Below, piece after piece: positions 1 through 6,019 of a DNA stretch of 7,160 bases. The position numbers and the translations under genes were made by a program. Every line of letters begins with the position of its first letter. Position 1 is the first letter of the stretch. The notes below the pieces were generated by a model. It was not told where the DNA came from and made no database searches. It was given only the letters and a program-made list of their open reading frames with translations. Source of the DNA: an uncultured Collinsella sp. (GTDB taxonomy: Bacteria > Actinomycetota > Coriobacteriia > Coriobacteriales > Coriobacteriaceae); contig CAUBTS010000088.1 in the NCBI GenBank assembly GCA_958438955.1, positions 1 to 7,160 of the forward strand, given 5' to 3'.

Positions 1-228
1 TCGCCGCAGGAGAGCTATACCGCGCGTCTGCTGACCGACGTCGAGGATGAGCTGCTCAAGAAGCTTGCCGAGGAGTCGAGCGAGGTGATCATGGCCTGCA
101 AGGATAACGATCACGATCACATCCGCTACGAGGCCGGCGACCTGGTCTACCACCTGCTCGTAACCCTTGAGCGCTACGGTATCACCCTCGACGAGCTTGC
201 CGGCGAACTCAACGCCCGCCGCCACTAG
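1..228 (+). CDS. hisE: Phosphoribosyl-ATP pyrophosphatase, C-terminal part (start lies before the window)
   Basis: Cytoplasmic enzyme of histidine biosynthesis that hydrolyses phosphoribosyl-ATP to phosphoribosyl-AMP and pyrophosphate (EC 3.6.1.31). The open frame runs from base 1 to a TAG at 226-228 and gives 75 residues. What is seen is the all-alpha PRA-PH/MazG-like fold signature: KKLAEESSEV (residues 20-29 of the fragment, with the metal-binding E-E-x-x-E pattern) and RYEAGDLVYHLL (42-53, with E-x-x-D), followed by the usual end around GITLDELAGELNARR. Stand-alone HisE proteins are about 90-110 residues, so some 20-35 residues are probably missing; a HisI-HisE fusion cannot be excluded because the upstream part is not visible. 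Its convergent neighbour is a histidinol-phosphatase, which agrees with a histidine role. Confidence 0.93.
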   Translation, partial: SPQESYTARLLTDVEDELLKKLAEESSEVIMACKDNDHDHIRYEAGDLVYHLLVTLERYGITLDELAGELNARRH

Positions 229-267
229 TCGTTTGGGACAGTCTTTGTTGGTGTGACGGGGTCATGG

Positions 268-336
268 AAGTTGCGGTGAAATAGGGACTGTTTAAGCGCT
301 TCATCAAGCAAAACAATCCCTATTTCACCGCAACTT
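268..336. repeat. 26-bp inverted repeat between convergent his genes (hairpin element, copy 1)
   Basis: Left arm 268-293 (begins AAGTTGCGGTGAAATAGGGA) and right arm 311-336 pair over 26 bases with one mismatch, around a 17-base loop. It occupies the gap between the stops of hisE (228) and the minus-strand histidinol-phosphatase (349), so the RNA hairpin would form at the 3' end of either transcript. There is no proper T-run after either arm, so it is not a textbook rho-independent terminator. A related copy lies at 7027-7089. The stretch before it (231-265) contains TTTGGGACAGTCTTTGTTGG, which looks distantly like the string at 7105-7121. Best read as a dispersed MITE- or REP-like palindrome that may act as a bidirectional transcription end. 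Confidence 0.85.
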
Positions 337-348
337 ATGAAGGGATGG

Positions 349-1260
349 CTAGGCGAGGGGCGTGGATTCCCATTCGCCGGTGGCGTGGGGGATGTCGAAG
401 GTTCGATAACCGCAGTCGTAGGCGTGCGCCTGGGCCTCGCGGATGTTCCAGCAGATATCGCAGGCGCGGTGCGCGTCCGAGCCAAAGGTGATCGGCACTT
501 CGGCATGGGCAAAGCAGCGCAAAAGACCGGTTGCGGGGTAGTAGTCGCCCAAGCCCTTGCGCGGTGCGGCCGTCGAGACCTCAACGCGGCGGCCCGTATC
601 GTGCGCGCACTCTGCCATCTGCTGCCAAAACGGTGCGGGGTCAAAATCGGGCGCAAAGCCTTCCTTCGAAAAGCGCATGACCAGGTCGGGGTGAGCCATC
701 ACATCAAAGTTGAGCGGGCTCTCGCAGGCGCGGCACCAGTCATCGACATAGCGCTCCCACACGCCGCGTACCCCCAGGTTTTCCCAAACGTGCAGGTTGG
801 TGTCATCGTCGATCCAGCCGCAGCGCGAATCGGGCGTATCGGGACGAGCGACGTCCTCCGTTCCCGCCGTACCCGCGGCACCGGCCATGATATCGCCTGG
901 GTTGCCAATCCAGTGCACACTGCCCAGGCGCACGACGGCGCCCTGGGACCAGCGCTCAACCAAAGGCTCGCAGCCCTCGTACCAATCGCATTCGAAACCG
1001 TAGATAAAGGTGAGTTCTGGCGCAATCTGAGCGGCAAGATTGCGAGCGTCCTCAAAAGCCAGACGATGCGCCGGGAGGTCGCCCTCAGTAACCTGCACCT
1101 CGCAGTTAGCATCCATGCTGGCGGGCAGGGTGAGATGGTCGGTCGAGACCATGACCCGACAGCCAGCCGCCGCGGCGGCGCGAACGTTTTCCTCAAAGGA
1201 GGCATGGCCGTCCGAAAACGAGGTGTGGGTGTGGCAATCGACCAGCGGGCAAGCAGACAT
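349..1260 (-). CDS. hisJ: PHP-family histidinol-phosphatase (HisJ/HisK type)
   Basis: Predicted to dephosphorylate L-histidinol phosphate to histidinol, the penultimate part of histidine biosynthesis (EC 3.1.3.15), in the cytoplasm. The 303-residue protein shows the metal-binding motifs of the PHP superfamily in order: DCHTHTSFSDG (H10, H12, D17), STDH (D41, H42), GFE (E90), GSVHWI (H116), MAHPD (H190), VEVST (E227) and FGSDAH (D262, H264), enough for the usual trinuclear site. The spacing fits the histidinol-phosphatase branch; residues 121-155 form an Ala/Gly/Asp-rich insertion between the H116 motif and the next conserved block. The start is supported by AAAGGAG five bases before ATG on the minus strand. 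It converges on hisE. Other PHP phosphoesterases share these motifs, so the substrate rests mainly on the hisE neighbour and the family length. Confidence 0.87.
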   Translation of the reverse strand: MSACPLVDCHTHTSFSDGHASFEENVRAAAAAGCRVMVSTDHLTLPASMDANCEVQVTEGDLPAHRLAFEDARNLAAQIAPELTFIYGFECDWYEGCEPLVERWSQGAVVRLGSVHWIGNPGDIMAGAAGTAGTEDVARPDTPDSRCGWIDDDTNLHVWENLGVRGVWERYVDDWCRACESPLNFDVMAHPDLVMRFSKEGFAPDFDPAPFWQQMAECAHDTGRRVEVSTAAPRKGLGDYYPATGLLRCFAHAEVPITFGSDAHRACDICWNIREAQAHAYDCGYRTFDIPHATGEWESTPLA

Positions 1261-1292
1261 GGCAGCTCCTTTGCGTCAAGCGAATCCGCTCC

Positions 1293-1298
1293 ATTGTA
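1293..1298 (-). promoter_or_regulatory. Possible -10 box for the histidinol-phosphatase gene
   Basis: Read on the minus strand this is TACAAT, one base from the TATAAT consensus, about 33 bases before the ATG. I see no good -35 hexamer at 16-18 bases upstream, so this is a weak proposal. Confidence 0.3.
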
Positions 1299-1398
1299 AT
1301 GGCGCGACCCCTGGCGCGCCGGGAACGCCACAAGTCGAAACCGACTGGAAAGGGCAGGCGGCGCGCAAGGGCTGCCGCACGACATCGACCCTGCCTCA

Positions 1399-1463
1399 AA
1401 ACGTGTACGTCAGCCTCCAAAAGCTGCAAAAAATGACGTGTTTGGAGGCTGCCGTACACGTTT
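1399..1463. repeat. 23-bp inverted repeat (second hairpin family)
   Basis: Left arm 1399-1421 (starts AAACGTGTACGTCAGCCTCC) pairs with right arm 1441-1463 over 23 bases with one mismatch (T1410 against C1453), around a 19-base loop that contains AAAAAA. The arms do not resemble the 268-336 or 7027-7089 elements. It lies in the divergent intergenic region, not at a gene end. Read on the minus strand the loop gives a run of six T inside the hairpin, not after it, so a terminator role is unlikely. Probably a miniature inverted-repeat element or a cruciform/protein-binding site. Confidence 0.82.
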
Positions 1464-1610
1464 GGATAGGGGCGAGGACGATCCCGGCGCACGCCGACGT
1501 CCGCGACGGGCAAAAGTCCCGCCCATCCCATGACGCCGCCCCTGCGCCGCCTGCGATGTGCTAGCGTTTGGGTGGACAAAACGAGCCCGCGCGGAAAGGA
1601 TCCGGACCGT

Positions 1611-2096
1611 ATGCAATGCGATAGCACATCTCCGCTGTCTCGCGAGACCGATGCGCCCGAGACCATCGTCAAGCTGGAATGCGACATCGACGATGCGTCG
1701 CCCGAGGTGCTCGCCTACGCCGCCGACCGTCTGCGCGGGGCGGGTGCGCGCGAGGTGCATTGGCTGCCCCTCTATTGCAAGAAAGGCCGCCCCAGCTGGC
1801 AGCTACAGGTAATCTGTGCTCACGAGGATATCGAGCGCCTGCAGACGATTATCTTTTTGGAAACCACGACCAACGGCATTCGTCGCCAGGTCATGGAGCG
1901 CGTTTGCCTGCCACGCCGCTTTGAGCGCGTAACGACGCCATGGGGCGAGGTGTCCGTTAAAGTGGCCACCCTGCCCGACGGCAGCGAGCGTGCAGCGCCC
2001 GAGTACGAGGACTGCGCCCGTCTCGCTCGCGAGCATAATGTGCCGCTCCAGCGCGTGATGCGGGCGGCCCAGAGCGCGGCACTGCGATTTGAATAA
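1611..2096 (+). CDS. LarC-type nickel-insertion protein, C-terminal domain only
   Basis: The 161-residue product matches the C-terminal half (LarC2, formerly part of DUF111) of LarC, the CTP-dependent enzyme that inserts nickel into the pincer nucleotide cofactor of lactate racemase and related enzymes. Recognisable blocks: IVKLECDIDDASPEVL (19-34), a GA-x-x-V-h-W-x-P segment (45-53), KKGRPSWQLQV (57-67), FLETTTNGIRR (82-92), WGEVSVKVA (111-119) and PEYEDC (130-135). The family normally has about 400 residues, with an N-terminal LarC1 part of about 250 that is absent here; no trace of it appears in the bases upstream. The ATG at 1611 is preferred because AAAGGA ends ten bases before it and the conserved part begins soon after; an in-frame ATG at 1530 would add a 27-residue Arg-rich tail with no family resemblance. 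Known relatives split LarC1/LarC2 by programmed frameshift, but no such site is seen. It may work with a LarC1 encoded elsewhere, have another role, or be a remnant. Confidence 0.8.
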   Translation: MQCDSTSPLSRETDAPETIVKLECDIDDASPEVLAYAADRLRGAGAREVHWLPLYCKKGRPSWQLQVICAHEDIERLQTIIFLETTTNGIRRQVMERVCLPRRFERVTTPWGEVSVKVATLPDGSERAAPEYEDCARLAREHNVPLQRVMRAAQSAALRFE

Positions 2097-2156
2097 CGCG
2101 GCTGGTGGCGACATCCTGCGCCTAGCCATATCAACCCCATTCGAAAGGATCTCCCC

Positions 2157-2705
2157 ATGAAATACCTCATCGCCTCCGACATCCACGGCTCGGCATACTG
2201 GGCCGAGCGCCTCTGCGCCGCCATCGAGTCCGAGCAGCCTGACCGCGTCGTGCTGCTGGGCGACCTGCTCTACCACGGTCCACGCAACGACCTGCCACGC
2301 GATTACGCTCCCAAGCGCGTTATCCCGCTGCTCAACGCCCTGGCCGACCGCATCATCGCGGTGCGCGGCAACTGCGACGCCGAGGTCGACCAGATGGTGC
2401 TCGACTTCCCCGTCATGGCCGACTACGCCACGCTGTTCGACGAGACCGGCCGCGAGCTGTTCCTGACGCACGGCCATGTCTTTGGCGCCGGCATGCACAA
2501 CAGCGTCGACCACGCGCCCGCGTTGCCCGAGGGCTCCGCGCTCGTCTACGGCCACACGCACATCAAGGTCAACGAGGAAAGCGACGCGCACCCGGGCCTG
2601 TGGCTCTTCAACCCCGGCAGCGTGAGCATCCCCAAGGACGGCACGCATAGCTACGGCATCTACGAGGGCGGAGCGTTCCGCCACGTGATCCTGGAGGAGG
2701 ACTAA
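2157..2705 (+). CDS. yfcE: YfcE-family metallophosphodiesterase
   Basis: A 182-residue calcineurin-like phosphoesterase of the MJ0936/YfcE family, cytoplasmic, with two-metal phosphodiesterase activity shown for E. coli YfcE on artificial substrates; the natural substrate is not established. The motifs are complete: SDIHGS (D8, H10), GDLLYHGPRNDLP (D36, with the HGPRN-x-LP stretch typical of YfcE itself), RGNCDAEVDQ (N72), THGH (H105) and GHTH (H133, H135), then FNPGSVSIPK near the end. The length is normal. AAAGGA at 2144-2149 sits seven bases before the ATG. The stop TAA (2703-2705) is two bases from the mazG start, so the two are almost surely co-transcribed and coupled in translation. A 60-base gap to the larC-like gene shows no terminator, so that gene may belong to the same transcript. 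Confidence 0.92.
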   Translation: MKYLIASDIHGSAYWAERLCAAIESEQPDRVVLLGDLLYHGPRNDLPRDYAPKRVIPLLNALADRIIAVRGNCDAEVDQMVLDFPVMADYATLFDETGRELFLTHGHVFGAGMHNSVDHAPALPEGSALVYGHTHIKVNEESDAHPGLWLFNPGSVSIPKDGTHSYGIYEGGAFRHVILEED

Positions 2706-2707
2706 CC

Positions 2708-3568
2708 ATGGCGCAGCACATGGCTCAGCAAAATGCCAAGGGCTCGCGCGATTTGTCCACGCTGGTCGACGCGTCGGCCGAGCTACAACATCTGGTGCAG
2801 ACCGTCTGGCGCTTGCGTCAGCCCGACGGCTGCCCGTGGGACCGCGAGCAGACGCACCGCAGCATTGGCAAGAACATGATCGAGGAGGCCTACGAGGCGC
2901 TCGACTGCATCGAGGCGGACGACGCGGTTCACCTGCGCGAGGAGCTGGGTGACGTGCTCATGCAGGTCGTGCTGCATGCGCAGATCGCGGCGGACGCCGG
3001 CGAGTTTACGCTGGCCGACGTGGCGCGCGATATTGACGCCAAGCTCATTCGCCGCCACCCACACGTATTTGGCGATGCGGATGCCGAGAGCTCCGACGAG
3101 GTGCTCAAGATCTGGGACGAGGTCAAGCTTGCCGAGAAGGCCGCCAAGGACAAGGCTGTGGCAGCAGGCGAGGCCGCGCCCGAGGGTCTGCTCGATGGCG
3201 TGCCCACGCATCTGCCGGCGCTGATGCAGGCCCAGAAGGTGTCGCGCAAGGCGGCTGCCGTGGGCTTTGAGTGGGAGACGGTCCAGGATGTGTGGGACGA
3301 GGTCGCCGAGGAGCGTGCCGAGTTTGAGGCCGAGGCCCCCGGCTCGCCCGAGCGCGAAATGGAGTTTGGCGACCTGCTCTTTGCCTTGGTCAACGTCGCG
3401 CGCAAGGAGGGCATTGACGCCGAGAGCGCCCTTCGTGCCAGCACGGCAAAGTTCCGCCGTCGCTGGGCCGCGATGGAGCAGATGGTGGCCGATGCTCACG
3501 TGGATCTTGCCGAGCTTTCGACCCACGGCCTCAACGACCTGTGGGATGCCGCAAAGGCGGAGGAGTAA
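2708..3568 (+). CDS. mazG: MazG nucleoside triphosphate pyrophosphohydrolase
   Basis: Hydrolyses NTPs or dNTPs to monophosphates and pyrophosphate, usually seen as a house-cleaning enzyme that also affects nucleotide alarmone levels. The 286 residues carry the two tandem MazG domains of the long bacterial form: first GCPWD (41-45), NMIEEAYE (56-63) with E-E-x-x-E, EELGD (78-82) and RRHPHVFG (115-122); then DEVAEERAEF (197-206) and EMEFGDLLFALVN (217-229), ending with KFRRRW. An Ala/Lys/Glu-rich linker (about 140-165) joins them. It is slightly longer than E. coli MazG (263), mainly through the N-terminal 25 residues and the linker. GGAGGAGG at 2693-2700, inside the end of yfcE, is the ribosome site and favours ATG 2708 over the next in-frame ATG at 2720. 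A terminator follows. The mazG-eno order is typical of Actinobacteria. Confidence 0.95.
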   Translation: MAQHMAQQNAKGSRDLSTLVDASAELQHLVQTVWRLRQPDGCPWDREQTHRSIGKNMIEEAYEALDCIEADDAVHLREELGDVLMQVVLHAQIAADAGEFTLADVARDIDAKLIRRHPHVFGDADAESSDEVLKIWDEVKLAEKAAKDKAVAAGEAAPEGLLDGVPTHLPALMQAQKVSRKAAAVGFEWETVQDVWDEVAEERAEFEAEAPGSPEREMEFGDLLFALVNVARKEGIDAESALRASTAKFRRRWAAMEQMVADAHVDLAELSTHGLNDLWDAAKAEE

Positions 3569-3572
3569 GACT

Positions 3573-3618
3573 GCGGGAACGACGGGCTGACACGCCTCAT
3601 CGTTCCCGCTAAATTTTT
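3573..3618 (+). terminator. Probable rho-independent terminator after mazG
   Basis: GCGGGAACGA (3573-3582) pairs perfectly with TCGTTCCCGC (3600-3609) around a 17-base loop that can close a few more pairs. A TAAATTTTT stretch follows at 3610-3618. The T-run starts four bases after the stem, which makes it less than ideal, but its position right after the mazG stop (3568) and before the eno promoter fits. Confidence 0.75.
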
Positions 3619-3639
3619 CGAAAATCAAGTGTATCCCTC

Positions 3640-3687
3640 GGCTAACTTAGGGCATAATGCAAAAAGTGCGACATGGCTAACTTACGG
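3640..3687 (+). repeat. Pair of 13-base direct repeats around the eno -10 box
   Basis: GGCTAACTTAGGG at 3640-3652 and GGCTAACTTACGG at 3675-3687 differ in one base and start 35 bases apart. The first fills the spacer immediately before the proposed -10 box and the second lies just after the expected transcription start, an arrangement like paired operator sites. A chance or duplication origin is possible. Confidence 0.55.
3653..3658 (+). promoter_or_regulatory. Likely -10 box of the eno promoter
   Basis: CATAAT differs from the consensus by one base and would give a transcript starting near 3665 with an untranslated leader of about 90 bases. At the standard 17-base spacing the -35 position reads TGTATC, a poor match, so the promoter may need an activator or an alternative contact. 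Near-identical 13-base repeats lie on each side of it. The leader also contains the small dyad GCACCGACGGTGC (3692-3704). Confidence 0.5.
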
Positions 3688-3757
3688 AGGCGCACCGACG
3701 GTGCACGGTCAGCCGGTCGCTTGCATCCACTACGTTTCCAAGTGAGAGGGAGACAAC

Positions 3758-5047
3758 ATGAGCGATATTTTGGACGTCTACGGTCGCGAGGTGCTCGACA
3801 GCCGCGGCAATCCCACCGTCGAGGTCGAGGTCGTGCTCGAGGACGGCAGCTTTGGCCGCGCAATGGTGCCTTCGGGTGCTTCGACCGGCGCCTTTGAGGC
3901 CTGCGAGCTGCGCGATGGCGACAAGGGCCGCTACCTGGGCAAGGGCGTTTCGCAGGCCGTCGAGCACGTCAACAACGAGTGCGCCGATGCCGTCGTGGGC
4001 CTCGATGCCTTCGATCAGCGCGCCGTCGATGCCGCGCTGATCGCTGCGGATGGTACCCCCAACAAGACCAAGCTCGGCGCCAACGCCATCCTGGGCGTGT
4101 CGCTGGCCGTCGCCCGCGCCGCTGCCGAGTCGGCGGGCCTGTCGCTGTACCAGTACCTGGGCGGCGTCAACGCCCACCTGCTGCCCACGCCCATGATGAA
4201 CATCCTCAACGGCGGCGTGCATGCCGACAACAACGTGGACTTCCAGGAGTTCATGATCATGCCGGTGGGTGCCCCGAGCTTTGCCGAGGGCCTGCGCTGG
4301 TGCGCCGAGGTCTACCACACCCTCAAGGGCGTGCTGCACGAGGCCGGCCTGGGCGGCGGCGTGGGCGACGAGGGCGGCTTTGCCCCCAACCTTAAGACCA
4401 ATGCCGAGCCGTTCGAGTACATCACCAAGGCCGTGGAGAAGGCCGGCTTTAAGCCCGGCGTCGACTTCATGTACGCCATGGACCCGGCCTCGACCGAGTT
4501 CTACAACGCCGAGACCGGCATGTACGAGCTCAAGGGCGAGGGTGTTGAGTACACGAGTGCCCAGATGGTCGATTACTGGGAGAAGCTCGTCGACACCTAT
4601 CCCATCATCTCCATCGAGGACGGCATGGCCGAGGAGGACTGGGACGGCTGGGTCGAGCTTACCCGCCGCATTGGCAACAAGGTGCAGCTGGTGGGCGACG
4701 ACCTGTTCGTCACCAACACCGAGCGTCTCAAGAAGGGCATCGAGCTGGGTGCCGCCAACGCGATCCTGGTCAAGGTCAACCAGATCGGCACGCTCACCGA
4801 GTCGCTCGAGGCCATCGAGACCGCCAAGGAGGCCGGTTACGCTTGCATCGTGAGCCACCGCTCCGGCGAGACCGAGGACTCCACGATTGCCGACCTGGTC
4901 GTGGGCGTCAACGCCGGCCAGATCAAGTCGGGCGCCCCGTGCCGCAGCGACCGTATCGCCAAGTACAACCAGCTCATCCGCATCGAGGACGAGCTCGAGG
5001 GCAGCGCGCGCTACGCCGGCAAGGCCGCGTTCTACAACATTCGCTAA
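3758..5047 (+). CDS. eno: Enolase (phosphopyruvate hydratase)
   Basis: Glycolytic enzyme converting 2-phosphoglycerate to phosphoenolpyruvate (EC 4.2.1.11), cytoplasmic and Mg-dependent. The 429 residues are the usual bacterial length and all key sites are present: the mobile loop PSGASTGAFEA (38-48), H155 in NGGVHADN, catalytic acid/base pair E205 (GDEGGFAP) and K339 (LVKVNQIGT), metal ligands D242, E287 (SIEDG) and D314 (VGDD), and the substrate loop SHRSGETED (366-374). The AMDPASTEF block and GAPCRSDRIAKYNQL (392-406) deviate a little from the common LDVAxSEF and RSERxAKYN wording but keep the functional residues. The start is set by AGAGGGAG (3745-3752) five bases before ATG and by the normal N-terminus. 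It is transcribed alone: a terminator lies on each side and its own promoter region precedes it. Codon use is strongly GC-biased, as expected of a highly expressed gene in this genome. Confidence 0.98.
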   Translation: MSDILDVYGREVLDSRGNPTVEVEVVLEDGSFGRAMVPSGASTGAFEACELRDGDKGRYLGKGVSQAVEHVNNECADAVVGLDAFDQRAVDAALIAADGTPNKTKLGANAILGVSLAVARAAAESAGLSLYQYLGGVNAHLLPTPMMNILNGGVHADNNVDFQEFMIMPVGAPSFAEGLRWCAEVYHTLKGVLHEAGLGGGVGDEGGFAPNLKTNAEPFEYITKAVEKAGFKPGVDFMYAMDPASTEFYNAETGMYELKGEGVEYTSAQMVDYWEKLVDTYPIISIEDGMAEEDWDGWVELTRRIGNKVQLVGDDLFVTNTERLKKGIELGAANAILVKVNQIGTLTESLEAIETAKEAGYACIVSHRSGETEDSTIADLVVGVNAGQIKSGAPCRSDRIAKYNQLIRIEDELEGSARYAGKAAFYNIR

Positions 5048-5109
5048 ACAAGTGGCGCTCGGGGGGCGGGGTTGACTCGGCTCCGTTCCACTTCTGATGG
5101 CCGCCATTG

Positions 5110-5141
5110 GGCGCTGGGCCATATGGCTCAGCGCCTTTTTT
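5110..5141 (+). terminator. Rho-independent terminator after eno
   Basis: GGCGCTGGGCC (5110-5120) pairs with GGCTCAGCGCC (5125-5135) over 11 bases with one G-U pair and a four-base ATAT loop, followed directly by TTTTTT (5136-5141). This is a textbook intrinsic terminator 63 bases after the eno stop. Confidence 0.95.
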
Positions 5142-5180
5142 ATGTCGAGCAAAGGCTGTCGAAGGTGGTGCGCGCGCTCG

Positions 5181-5189
5181 TGCTATAAC
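5181..5189 (+). promoter_or_regulatory. Extended -10 promoter for the ftsB-ppx unit
   Basis: TGCTATAAC is a TG-n extended -10 with TATAAC one base off consensus. It falls 44 bases before the chosen ATG and after the eno terminator. No clear -35 is seen at 16-18 bases upstream, which extended -10 promoters can lack. Confidence 0.6.
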
Positions 5190-5232
5190 TAGAATACTTA
5201 GCGCAAACAAACCTCAACCGCACAAGGCGCAC

Positions 5233-5991
5233 ATGGATCAGATTTACGACAACAGGTACTATTCCGCCGGTTCGCGTGAGCCGTCGCCTCGCCGTGCGCG
5301 CACGGTGCAGCTCGGTGGGTCCGCCTACGCCGGCGCCGACCGCTCCATACAGCGCCCGACAAGTACCTCGCGCCCCAATGCTCAAGTGAATACTTCGACA
5401 GATGGACCAGTGCGCCCGGCACGTTCGTCGCATGCTCAGCGCTCGTCGGCTCAAACGCACGATAGGTCGAGCAGGCCTTCGAACCGTTTTTCGGGCTCGG
5501 ACTTTATGCACTACGCCAACGACAACGCGGTGGTCAAGGCGATCTACGACTTTACCCACGGTCCTCAGCGAGGGCTATTCATCGGCATTGTCGTTGCCCT
5601 GGCGCTCGCGAGCCTGTATTTCCCCGTACGCGACCTGTACGTGGCTAAGCGCTCGAGCGACATCTTGGCCAAGCAGGTCGAGATTCGTCAGCAATACAAT
5701 GATGAGATGAAAAAAGACACTGATAAGTGGTTCTCGGAAGAGGGCATTAAGGATTCGGCACGGGGCCTGGGCATGGCGATGCCCGGCGAGAAGAGGATTG
5801 AAGTGCTGGGCCTGGACGATGATTCGGATTCGTCGTCGAGCAAAAAGTCCTCAAACGCCAAGAATGCCAGCGAAGTGGCCAAAGAGATCGAAGAGGTCGG
5901 CAAGGACGCACCGTGGTACATCAAGACGCTCGATATGCTGTTTGGATTTAACGGCGTCGAGGGCCAGACGGTCGCGTCCAGCGGCGAGTAG
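5233..5991 (+). CDS. FtsB/DivIC-like septum formation initiator protein
   Basis: Predicted bitopic membrane protein of the divisome, the partner of FtsL and FtsQ in activating septal cell-wall synthesis. In the 252-residue product: residues 1 to about 90 are Arg/Ser/Pro/Thr-rich and look disordered (cytoplasmic side); one transmembrane helix at about 114-130 (GLFIGIVVALALASLYF); a charged, probably coiled-coil segment at about 135-168; then the family mark ARGLGMAMPGEKRIEV (176-191). After it comes an acidic and serine-rich stretch (DDDSDSSSSKK) and a C-terminal tail of about 45 residues. Typical FtsB is 100-130 residues; actinobacterial DivIC proteins are often longer at the N-terminus. ATG 5233 is preferred because an upstream in-frame ATG (5107) lies before the eno terminator and the promoter; its ribosome site (AAGG, 5224-5227) is weak. 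Eno-divIC-ppx is a known actinobacterial order. Confidence 0.85.
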   Translation: MDQIYDNRYYSAGSREPSPRRARTVQLGGSAYAGADRSIQRPTSTSRPNAQVNTSTDGPVRPARSSHAQRSSAQTHDRSSRPSNRFSGSDFMHYANDNAVVKAIYDFTHGPQRGLFIGIVVALALASLYFPVRDLYVAKRSSDILAKQVEIRQQYNDEMKKDTDKWFSEEGIKDSARGLGMAMPGEKRIEVLGLDDDSDSSSSKKSSNAKNASEVAKEIEEVGKDAPWYIKTLDMLFGFNGVEGQTVASSGE

Positions 5992-6019
5992 GCGAGTAGC
6001 GCCCGGAGGGGAGCCCGCA

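Larger units (their letters stand above)
1261..1610. other. Gene-free stretch between divergent genes
   Basis: About 350 bases lie between the histidinol-phosphatase start (minus) and the larC-like start (plus). It should hold both promoters. Open frames exist on both strands but are Arg/Ala/Pro-rich, resemble no family I know, and either run into the genes on each side or read through the inverted repeat at 1399-1463, so I call none of them. Contents that can be pointed out: a weak minus-strand -10 at 1293-1298, a short hairpin AGTCG-AAAC-CGACT at 1333-1346, and the large inverted repeat. No recognisable riboswitch, tRNA or T-box was found by eye. Confidence 0.6.

Noticed and set aside
231..336. 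CRISPR-like repeat
   Set aside because: There is one palindrome here, with no regularly spaced direct repeats and no cas genes in the window.
337..1299. Long plus-strand open frame (320 codons) across the histidinol-phosphatase region
   Set aside because: It is the antisense shadow of a gene with complete PHP motifs and a good ribosome site; its own translation matches no family I know and its first codons lie in the inverted repeat flank.
1530..1610. Upstream start for the larC-like gene
   Set aside because: The added 27 residues are Arg/Pro-rich with no match to LarC, and the better ribosome site serves ATG 1611.
1040..1610. A frameshifted LarC1 half upstream of the larC-like gene
   Set aside because: The DNA upstream is intergenic and then the histidinol-phosphatase gene on the other strand; none of the three plus-strand frames shows LarC1 features.
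1193..1760. Minus-strand open frames covering the divergent intergenic region
   Set aside because: Arg/Ala/Pro-rich low-information products that read through the inverted repeat and into neighbouring genes in other frames; no ribosome site or family resemblance.
3673..3897. Small open frame in the eno leader, a possible regulatory leader peptide
   Set aside because: It is Arg-rich, overlaps the eno start in another frame by 140 bases and has no clear ribosome site; nothing suggests attenuation.
3677..5152. 491-codon minus-strand open frame opposite enolase
   Set aside because: Long antisense frames are expected in GC-rich DNA opposite a strongly codon-biased gene; enolase is unambiguous and this frame would run through the eno terminator.
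5107..5232. 42-residue N-terminal extension of the FtsB-like protein
   Set aside because: The extended start lies before the intrinsic terminator of eno and before the extended -10 promoter, so it would not be on the gene's own transcript as a start; the extension resembles no part of the family.
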